Notes under the pieces: model-generated
The model's database searches: none
Seen by the model: only the letters and a program-made list of their open reading frames with translations
What the model was told of the DNA's origin: nothing
Shown here: one piece after another, positions 26,736 through 38,700 of the stretch
How positions within the stretch are numbered: the stretch's first letter is position 1
How the letters are laid out: each line of letters opens with the position of its first letter
Source of the DNA: Plecoglossus altivelis
Taxonomy: Eukaryota; Chordata; Actinopteri; Osmeriformes; Plecoglossidae
Length of the DNA: 64,000 bases
Direction of reading: 5' to 3'
Assembly: GCA_036571765.1 (NCBI GenBank)
Contig: BROE01000015.1
Span: forward strand, 826,224-890,223
Position numbers and translations under genes: made by a program

Positions 26736-29700
26736 GGAGAGAACAAGATATACACATTACACCAACATGCAGACTATAATGTCAAAAACATCCCTGTGAC
26801 ATATATCAGTAGTATCAGAAGTAAGACACTAACACAATGCACTCTTACTTTGCCAACATAGTAAGGAAACCCATCACACTAACACTGGTTAACATATTTA
26901 CTGTACACAATCAACTACACAGTACTACACTGTTTGTGTTTGTTTTATTTAGGTTTCTCCGGTAGGAGGGAACCTATTGTTATTGATGGTCTTATGCTCC
27001 ATAGAAGTCAATGGCAGATCTTAAACTAGTAATGTATAAAGTTGTGAAATTTCGCATGATGAAAGTACAGAATTAATAAATACTATTCCAAACATGGGCC
27101 ACTTTAGAATGAAGGTGCCGCTTCAGGCCAATTTTCTAATTTTCAAAGCGATGCAATTTCCATACTATTTGCCCAAGAATTATGATATAGAGTGGATATG
27201 CCTTAATTTGCATATTGGATTTGTTTGTACAATAAAGAATTGTCCAAAGCTACAAAATTCTTCCCCTCATCAACCGTAACTGATTTACTTGATTTCGAGC
27301 CCCACATGTGTAGGACACTTGTCTTTCTAAAGTTTGGAAAGCAATAAGGAATAGTATAGAATTGCCAAATTATTAACATTTACTAAAACTTTACACCTGT
27401 TGCAAATATTTCATGTGTCCATAAACAAATGCACCATAGGCCTAGAGACTAGATTATTTCCTCACACGAGGAAGACATTACAAAATGGTACCATATGTAA
27501 AGGCAACTTCACATTGCCAACATTATTGACTTGAAGGAAATCAAATTTATCACTTGCGCTAAAATAATAAATGTTTATATCTACCGGTTAAAAACGGATT
27601 CTCTGATTCAATAACAAGTTCAGATGAAGACCCTTGGTAAAGTTTTGTACACAAATCTGGGAAATAGTTTAATCTAATATGAAAAGCAGATTTATTATGT
27701 ATATTTATTGTACATATTTGTGAATATTCTATTGTGCTTGCTTAGCTATATGTTATGGCTTCCTCCAATGAACTGTCTGCCTTGCTTCACAGCATGCACA
27801 CTCTAAATTCTTACAGACCCATCCTGGCTCCTGACACACACTGGAGCTTAAAGAGACGCACAAACATGCAAGATTTATGGGACCTCAACACACAATTTAC
27901 AAAGCCAAGGTTGGGCTGACCAAGCTCTCACCCTCACTCCTTGGTTTTTACAGAAGGTCCTTGTGGATCTTGGCGTTATTGAATTTGCCATTTTGTATGC
28001 ATCGGTAAAAAGTTGTCAAAATTCTGAAACATTGAAAGTATAGGCCATGAGTAACTTCCACAACACAAATGGCCCACCACTGCCCATAGGTGGCCATGTC
28101 CCAATCCTCCATTTAAAAAAAACGCACAAATATCTTCTAATGAACCATGAGACTAATTGACTTAAAATGTATGTGTAGGACACAAATGTAGTCATGCTAG
28201 TTTGAGACCACAATAGCTATGTAAATGCGGATGAATGCACGTAGAAGGGCGGCTTTGTCTACATACTAATTTTCTTATTGTTTCCCATTTCAATATAAAT
28301 GTATAGATAATAGTTTCAACTAAGTAGGTCTACTTTCATCGGACAAAAGACATCCAATAAATGCTGACATTTGACAGCCTCAAACAGCATGAGTCTGCCA
28401 CTTAGCCATGGGGGGCAAAGCTGGGGCCAAGTGTACTGTTAGACCGGCGAGTTACATTAAATACTAATACTTCATTACCTACACACTTTCTTTAGTAAAG
28501 TGTACAATTAGTTTCATAAAGTTATTGTGTTGATAGGAAGTGACAAGTATAAATAATTAGTTGTAATGAACCAATTAAACATGAGGATGGCAGAACAATG
28601 ACAATATGAATCTACCTGTCATTTTCATATTTTAACAATGGAGGTATCTATTGGATAAATGTGGTAACTCCTCCGTTGTACACGCCCAAAAAATATTGGG
28701 CTAATTTGCAGGCATTTTGGGCTGGTTTTCAGCACTGGTTGGTCTGGAAATTTTCCCGGAGCTGACAACCCTGAACTCAGGTGTGATATGTCATTTCCAG
28801 TCCTGAGTTTCCCCTCCCATTCCCTCCCCTACCCTCTCCCCTCCATCCTAGACATTTTCCACACACGATGCTCCAGCAAAGCCAATAGTATCGTTAAGGA
28901 CCCCACTCACCCCTCCCACAGCCTCTTCCAGCTCCTACCATCAGGTAGACAGTTCCGGAGCATCAGAGCCCGCTCTGCCAGACTGATCAACAGCTTCTTC
29001 ACCCAAGCTATAAGAGCCCTGAACTCTCCTGTGTCTCTCTGATTCCCCACACAAAAACTAAGACTATCTCACTCACTCACCCACTGCACTATTCACTTTT
29101 CATACACACTGCTGTGTGTACACAAACTGCACTAAAGACTCTGTAATATATGTATTTTTATCGCTAACATTCCTTGCACATGTACAATACTCTTTGCACA
29201 TGCACATCGGTAAGTATTCGTACAGTTTGTATAGTTTGTATCTTGTTTAGTTTATGTATAGGAAAATTTTTATATTTATTTTAAATTGATTGTTGTTTGT
29301 CTGTACTGTTGTATGTCTGTACTTATGTAGCAAAGTGGCTCTGTGAGGCACGACATTTCGTTCCACTGTATGCCCCCGCATGTGGCGGAATGACAATAAA
29401 GCACAACTTGAACTTGAACTTGAGTCAGGGCTTTTAATGAATGGATTTCTGCATGATGAGGCTGACCAAAGCACAAGTTACCTTACTGAACACGCTTCAA
29501 AGTTGTAACTTACAAAAGGGCTGCATTTTGACCGAATGTTGGTATGCATGACATGTTGTGCATGGGTAACAAGAAATTCCCAATAACCCATAATGTTAGA
29601 AGCAAAATTATGGACAAATACTGACTTCAAATAAGCCATTTCTCCAAATCTCTTGAAAAGTTGTGGACGTGTTGTGTATGAAATACATGTCTTCTAATAT

Positions 29701-32700
29701 GTCAATTTTGTAATAGTTTGCAATGTTGAGCAAGAACCCGCCATTGCTGCCTGCTATATACATACAGTATATATACACAGGGTGTACCCCACCTAAGGCC
29801 CAAAGTCACTGTAATAAACTCTAGTCACCGGTGACCCCTAACGGGAACAAGCAGCACCGCAATCCCTAATGGGAACTAGCGGTATAAATGAATGAATAAA
29901 TATATATATATAGTTACTATATAACCTCTAAATCTATTGTTTAAACTAATATCAAACATCCAAACTTTGAAATTTCATGGGTCTACTTGAATTTTACAAT
30001 TGATATTTATGTGAAATAAGTAGGCTCATGCTACATATTCTTTATTAAGTGAACATAGATTAAAAAGCAAAACACATTTCACATGAGCCACTTATTGAAA
30101 CTATTGTAACCCAGAAAAGCGGTGGTTGTCAGCCAATTACTTTCTCCTTTTTTCATAGTTTAAGTAGGTTAAGTAGGTGCAGATTGTAAACTTCAAATGA
30201 TGTCTCATACATTTAAATCTTAAAATAGTTGAAGAGGATACCTGAATTTTGAAGAAAGTATCTCAGCGATGATAAACCAGGAAATTTCTAGCTGAGAATT
30301 CAAAGATTTTAGACCTTATGACGTCTTAACTTGTTGGTCCAAATTGCATATTCCGAAAACAGCATGAAAGAGTTATTTATGATTTACCAGGTCAAACTAA
30401 GAAAAATGAATCCAGTGCACATTGCAATGCTGGAGACAAGCCTAGAATTAGATCCTTCAAAGTCTTAAATTGTGTATTTCAGTGCCTTTCTTTTGAGCAA
30501 ACCAATATGTGCTAGGCTTACAGTTTATTAGATTTTTTCTATCAGCATCTGGTATAACAGTAAGAGCCCTATACTTAAGTGGTTTCCAATCAGACATTCG
30601 TGGAAAGAAAAACAAGATGAATTGTTTAAACCAGCCAATTTGAACCACTGACTCTCCCATAGAAATGATATAATGCCTGACTTAAAACTAGCAGAAGTCT
30701 TCATCTAATCTTAAAATAACTAAATATGAATAAATATTTTTAATTAACTACGAGAATTTAAAGTGTAAGAGTTACATTTTGTACTACTGTACCTCTGTTT
30801 CTGTTTGGTGAAGGTTTTCTCCACGTAGTCCCCAAGCTCCAACTGTAGAGGCTTTAGTGCAGCCTTGGGTCGAGGTCCATGGTGGACCAGCCTGCACACT
30901 GCTCGCTCAGCCCCCGTTAGGGGATATGACTTAGATGTCATCTGAGTACAGCTCAACGAAGGACAATTCCTTCGATGTTGATGTCAAATACAGACAATGA
31001 TGGTGGGAATAGTGTGTTGAGGTCCCGTGAGCTCTTTGCTTATGTCAAAAATTATAATTAATGTCTGAAAATGTATAACATTATTCAGTGTCTAAGTCAA
31101 TGCATCTAAAGCAGTCAATTGTCAGGTGCACCTGATAAAATAAGTAATCAATCAATCTATCAGTTGTCTTGGGCACAATTTGTTCCAGCCAAAAGTGGCT
31201 CCCCAGATTTAAATGCTGAAGCGTTTGAAAATCTGATACAATAACTGAAATAACTAAGAATCTGATGTAAATCAAATGATGAAAAATAACAAATGAAAAT
31301 ATTTCTTACAAAACTGAAATCCACATACACACCATGATTTCCTTTGTGTCTGTCAATGCCAAATCACCAAGTCCCTCAACAGGGTAACTCAACTGCTGTT
31401 GATAAAGCCAGTACAAATCTGCTTTTGTTCATTTATCTAGAGCCACACTTGCTGATAGATATAGATAGATAGATAAATCATATCCTGAGTGACAGTAGCA
31501 GGTACGCAGATGGTGATAGATTGGTATCCTCATCTCACAGCAGAATCGGCGTCCTAGTGAGAGTGCAGTCATAGAAAGGGAGGATCTCAAGATAATTCTT
31601 AAGCCAATGAAGGGCACATCCTGGCCTAATTCATCTATCTGCTAACATCAGCTGAACCTCTATTAGCTCTTTCATCATGCATGAGTGCAACAGAGGTAGG
31701 TAAGTGAACCAAACCAGCACTACGGTAAAATAGAGTGAAACGTAAGATACATGGAGAAAAAGATTTTCCCGTTTCTGTTGACAGTTGTAGTGAGAAGGTG
31801 CATCAGTTGTATTTTGAGCAAACCAAGTGGGATTACAAAGAAGAAGAGCAGTCATGTTGCATGGCAGTAGTCCAGAGCAAAGCAACAACAAATGGAAACA
31901 AGAACAACGTTGTCCTTTTCCTCTGGGTCAGTGCAAACCAAAAAGTAGGTAAATAAGACAAAATAAGCATGATGAAGGGCAAGTGGAAAAAATAGTATCC
32001 ATATCACAAACCTATCTTGCTCCCCCCTTCTAAATTCCCTCTATCCCTCTAACACTACCCCTTCCCCACCTAACATACTAATATGGTGGACAATATGCCA
32101 AAACTGTTCTTTCAGAAATCTGCAACCCCTGGGCATTCCCATACTGTATGAAGTAAGGTGCCCAAGCTATGAGTGCATAAACAACATATAGGTAAAGGTA
32201 AGGCTTTAACTGTATGTAATGTATGAGGAATATAGTATATTTAATGGATACAATTGAAGTCTAGTTTCTAATTCAGATTAATCATAATAATAAAAATAAA
32301 CTTGATTTTCTATAGCGCCTTTAAAAGTGGCATCTCAAAGCGCTTCACAGAAGGAGAAAAAAAGCATGCAATTATACAAATAATACTTTTAAATAAGTGA
32401 GATATGAGGTGTAAAAACACACACCTAAAAAAAACATACTATCAAAACAATTAAATAAAAAATTCAAAATCAGTATAGTCAATTAAAAGCTACCCTAAAG
32501 AAATGAGCTTTAAGGGAGGACTTAAAAACATTAAGGGATTCTGCTTGCCTAATCCAATAAGGCAAGGAATTCCAAAGTCTTGGAGCAACTGAAGAAAATG
32601 CCATATCACCCATAGATTTTAAACGGGTATGTGGTACGATTAAAAGGTCAGTTTCTGAAGAACGGAGGGCACGCACAGGTGTGTAGGGGACTAAAAGCTC

Positions 32701-35700
32701 AGAGAGATACCATTCAAAGCTTTGTAATTAAGCATGAGAACTTTAAAATCCATCCGAAACCTGACAGGGAGCCAATGTAGAGACTCCAAGACTGGAGTGA
32801 TGTGGTCTCTCGTCCTGGTTCCAGACAGGATTCGGGCGGCAACATTTTGAACTAGCTGTAATTTATTTAGGGTAGCATTTGAAGCCCCGACCAGCAAGGC
32901 ATTACAATAATCAATGCGAGAAAACACAAAGATAAATTTTTCAGCCACCGGGAGTGACAGCATAGGCAGCACAGCACACAATTTGGCAATGTTTTTTAGA
33001 TGCAAGAATCATGTCTTTACAGTGTTTTGAACATGGGGAACAAATGTTGAATGAGCATCAAAAATCACCCCTAAATTTCTTAATTTTGTTTGAAATTCCA
33101 GTGTAGAGCCATCCACATTTAAAGTTGAAGACCCAGCCTTACGTATCTGGTGGGGTGAACCAATGAGCATTACCTCCGTCTTGCCACTGTTCAGACGCAA
33201 TACATTTCCATTTCCACATTTCCATCCATTTTTGTATCTCAAAAATACATTGAGAAAGAAAAGACAGCCACATTAACATCAGGTTTTGAATGTACATAAA
33301 TCTGAGTATCATCTGCATAAATGTGAAAGTTGAGACCAAGTGATACTAAAGAATAAAGGGCCCAAAATTGATCCTTGCGGAACACCAGATTTCACAACAC
33401 CAATATCAGACCTACAACCGCCCATAGCAACGAACTGCTTTCGATCTGAGAGATAAGACTCAAACCAGTGTAGTGCAGTCCCAGAAACACCAAAGACAGA
33501 CTCTAATCGAGTAAGTAAAATTGAATGATCAACAGTGTCAAATGCAGCACTGAGATCAAGAAGAATCAAGATAGAAAGACAGCCAGAATCAGAAGCTATT
33601 AACAAATCATTAGTCACCTTAACTAAAGCTGTTTCAGTGCTGTGGAGTTTACGGAATCCGAATAGAAGTGGCTCAAAAAGATTGTTTGCCGTAAGATGAG
33701 AATTCAATTGATAAGCAACTATTCGCTCTAAAATTTTGGCAAGAAACGGAAGACTGGAAATGGGACGGAAATTATTGAGATTATCAAAATGGATGTTATT
33801 TTTTTTGGTACGGGGGTCACAGCAGCTATTTTAAATGCTGCTGGCACTACACCAGTACACAAAGAATCATTAATGATACTTAATACAGCTGGATATAAAG
33901 GAGCAAAACGTTATTTAAACAGCCTGGTTGGTACAGGATCAACAATGGAAGTGGCAGCTTTCATTTTTGAAACCTCATTGCAAAGAGAATTCAAGTCTAT
34001 TGTGGCGAAGTTTGAGAGATGGGTACCAGAAACTTCTGAGGCAAATAAAGGAGATACAGACAAAGGAAGAGAAGCAATAATACATTTCTGAGTGTGATCA
34101 ATCTTGGAGTTAAAGAAAAAGAGAAACTTATTACAAAGGTGAGTTGAGGCAGCGCCAGTCAAAGAATTGTTACATTTAAGTAGTTTGTTGATTAAATGAA
34201 ACAATTGTCTTGGGTTATTCTGATTGATATCAACAATCTGTGCAATATAAGATGATCTTGCAGCTGCAATTTTAGTCTTATATTCAAGTAAGTGGTCTTT
34301 CCAGGCCTGTTGATGGACAGTCAAGCCAGACGTATACCACCTACGCGCCATTGTACGACATGATGTCTTCATTGCACGCAGATTTACATTATACCAGGGA
34401 GAGGAACGTCCAAAGGAAACAGATTGTGTTTTCAAAGTGGCAAATAAATCCAGGCCGGATGAGAGAACAGAGTTCATCCTGAAGACTTTCTCTTCCAATG
34501 CATCAGATGGAGAAAAACAACTTAAAGAAGAATCAATCAATTAAATAAAGTAGATTTCTGCCATTAGATGACCAGTTCCCCTCACATATGCTGATAATGG
34601 ATAGAGGTTTAGCAGAAGTCTTCGTTAGGATAGCATAAGTTGAAGAGACAAAATGTCTAGGTTGGTAAATGAGCTCTCCAGTCTCTTGGCTGGAGAGTCT
34701 TAGTCTGTGTCCTGGTTCTCCCCCAGGGCTGCCTCCCCGTGGGACACGCCTCCCTAAGGAGGCATCCAGGAGGCATCCGAAACAGATGCCCGAGTCACCT
34801 CAGCTGGCTCCTCTCGACGTGGAGAAGCAGTGGCTCTACTCCAAGCTCCTCCCGTGCAACAGGATATGAACAGTTTCTTCCCATTCACTGCTGGCCACTG
34901 ATGTATCACTTAATCAAGATTTACGAGTCCATTCACCACCTATTTGCATAAATCATTTTCAGTATGCTGACCGATTTCTTATCTTGTAACTTTGTAGCAT
35001 TTCATATTTATCTTTTTCTACTTTTTTATTCTTAATTAAGATTCATATATGTTTATATATGCCACAGTACATTCTGTGTTTCTATTAATGTACATGGCAA
35101 TAAAATAAACATTCCGATTCTGATTCAGGCTAACAAGCAGATGCTACCTTAATATGGACAAGGGTGTGCTCAATATTTACTTTAAGTATTTAATCTCAAA
35201 AGGATCCTTTGTGACATGGTCCAGTAAAAAGGGGTTATTGTCGGCATTTCATATTGTCCACTACAAGCGAGTGAAGAACCCACTCAATGTATTAAACAAC
35301 ATGCTAAGGATTGCTAAATACTGAATTTGTTTCTGTTTTCCCCAAGCTTCCAGTTAAGTTGTGGGCACATCATGAGTTAAATGATTTGCATCACGGTGTA
35401 GGCTGTGTTTGTCTATACAAAGCACAATCCCATCCCCCTTCCAAATCAAGCAGTGAATGAGCATATTTAGTCTTGACTCAAGTACCCTCAAATATAGTGT
35501 TTTACAAGTCATTCATTTTAGTCTGCATCCACGGATTAACTAGACTGAATAAGGTCATATTTGGCATTGTATGGTGCACCAGATGACTGTCTTTTTTTCC
35601 TTGTGTCACCATACTTAATGGTGAGAATGTTTCCCACACCTGGTCAACTGTGAAAACATATTTTAGGTTGTTTTTGGAAGATGCGAATTGTACTTACAAC

Positions 35701-38700
35701 AACAACTTAACACATGGCCTGATTTGAACCATAATCTGGACAGGTAGAGTACAATGTAGTCAGTACAGTACTGGGTGTTAAAACATACTATATCAGGGAT
35801 ACGTGAAGAAATCAGGACCTGAAAGTGTGATTATTCCTTTTCAAGATGAAGGCATGGATCAAATATACCTGAGGGCTGGAAAAATATGTTTACCAAAGCA
35901 TCAGAGTGAAGCCATGGTAAAGGATAAAAGTACTTCAGACTGAATAATATTTTTGTCCATTAGTAATGGTCATTCTGCACATAGTTACAGACTCTGAAAT
36001 TACTGATATCCTATGCTTTTTAACGAAGGTTGTCATGTGGTAGAATTAGCAGATATTAAGAATACGGGCTAGAATTGTTGCCAATTACAGTTTGCAAAAA
36101 AAAAAAAAGGATTTGTTTTTATAGCTTGTCTTCAGGCTTTTTCCCCACATATAAAAATGGTAAATTAACTTAAAATATTGATAGTTGATTATTTTTAGTG
36201 TTAGGGTAAGTTGTTACATGCGGTGGAAGGAAACTGGAGGAGACTCTCAAATAGAAAATACCTGTTTTGCATTAAGAAAGAGGGTGAGGGATGGCTTCAA
36301 AAAGATTAACCCTCACAAGGCACCTGGCCCAAATTACATATCAAGTAGGGCCCTCAAAGCCTGTGCTGACCAGCTAGAAGGAGGCTTCAGTGACATCTTC
36401 AATCTCTCCCTCTGCTTGTCTGTACTCCACACCTGCTTCAAGCTACTGCCTTCAACATTGTACCCAAGAACACCAAGGTCACCTGCATGAACGACTATCG
36501 CCTGATGGCACCGATGTCTGTCATCATGAAGTGCTTCAAGCAGATAGTCAAATCTCCTCACTGACTCCCACCCTGGACCACATGCAGTTTGCATACCTGT
36601 CCAACAGGTCTAGAGATGATGGCATTGCCCTGACAATGCACAACGCTCTATCCCACCCCCGCAAAGGATACATATGTGAGGATGCTGTTCATTGACTACA
36701 GCTCAACATTCAACACCATCATCCCCTTAAGACTTATGTGTACCATTTTCAGGTTCATCTCTGACAGTGACGAGACAGCCTAGAGAGAGAAGGTTGATTC
36801 CCTGACATCATAATACCAGGAAAATAGCCTACCTCTTCATGTCAACAAGACTAAGGAGATGAGTCTAGTGACTGGATTACAGTTTCTTTCCAAGAGCCTC
36901 TCCAGACTTTTGAATGAACATTGATTTAGACATTGATACACTGTCGACCCTAAGTCTAGTGACTTTACACAGCTACTTGTTATGCATTGATATTCTGTTT
37001 GTCTCCTCTGGTTACCAGTAATGCCCCACTTCCTAGCAGATGTGGAATCTGGTATGCTGTTCATTAATAAAAAGAACGAGTAACGTGGTTTAACTCCCCT
37101 TATTTAGTTTTTTTTTTCTATGTTGTATAAGGTGCACTACACAACACTACTGGTAACACTGAGCTACTGGTGGCACAATCAGCAATATTTCACAAATGGT
37201 ACCCTAATTATCTTTAGGTTGGTATAGGATATACGGTTAGTGTCAGATATTGTGTGTTACAGGTTAGTAAACTATTGTTTTGGTTGTTTTTTTTATATTT
37301 TATTTTGTAATATATTAGCTGATCATGAGTGTAACCTATGTTCTAAGGACTTACATGACATGCTTTACCAGGCTGCTTTGTGTTGTTCAAAGTATGACTG
37401 CCCAGTTTGACCCTGTGTTGTTCTGTGAATCTGTAAATAACAGACTTGAACTTGAGGAAACAAAATATAGAACACTGGCGAGAATAGATTTAAGCATCCC
37501 AAACAAATAAAAATCACAATGTGCGCTGAATCCCCCCCATCAAGCAATAATCCAGAATCATGAAGCAGCATTTGCATGAGAAATTGATCTTTCTTGACTT
37601 ACATTATTTGTATGAAATTTTGGGTTTAGTACATTATATAGAGCAACAGGAAAATAGCAATGATGTTCTATAGAAGTTAGGAATATGCAAAACGATGATA
37701 ATTTTGTAAGAGTTATTCATTTAGATTGTCTTACACACTATTAATTCATTTATAATTTATTTATTTTGTAGTTCATTCTATCAGTCGTCTTCAAAGAAAA
37801 AGATGAGTTGAACAAATTGAAGCTATGGTAAACAAGAGCAGAGAGACTGATCTGTAAAGACAGGAAGAGAAGAGAAAATTGAATTGGTGGAATGAGACAA
37901 AATATGTTACAGAACAAGAGTATAAGATGTGTGTAAGAAAGTATCCATTATATTCCTTGAAGATAGAAGAAATATGGTTACCACAAGTGAGAAAGTCAGA
38001 AAAACTAAACATGGAAGGAAAAGAAAGAAAAGGACAAGGATAAAAGGATAGGAGGCAGACTCAAATGGTGCGGCATCAGACATGACTAGACAAAAAAGGA
38101 CAAAACAATACATACTGTTTTGCAGTACTACCCTATATTCTTCCAGTGTTCACTTTGTGATTAGCCCTAGACTGATGTCTGTCTGTGGCATAGTCTGACA
38201 CTCTCTCCTCTGATTACTCCTGTCTAGCCAGCTGTCACATAACTTCAACAGCTAAACCAAAACAAAATACAGTCTCATAGAAACTTACGCAATAACTGAA
38301 GCCTAAATGTGTAACTTCACTAAAAGATGATACAAAGATACAAGCTAGGAAGTATAACCACAAAACAACTGAGCCAAGAACAGTAACAATACCCAAATAT
38401 GTAAATTAAGTTACGTTACAACTTCACCACCTAGATGAGATAAGGCAATGCTGCACAGCTCAGTATTGTCAACTTAGAAAAGTGTAGCTCTGTCCAGTGC
38501 CAATGAGTTCAGTGAGGTTCTTCGAGTTATTTGTTGGCCTACTGTTCTACTGACACAGCTTTCTTGCCTTCGACAGCTATGTGCTGTGCCCAGGGTACTA
38601 ATCTGGCCATAATTACAGGGAGGAAGGGCCTGTTGTCAGTCAAATAAAGACAGACTTTACAGGAATGTTTTTCTCTTATTTTGTTACTTTCACTTTGGCC

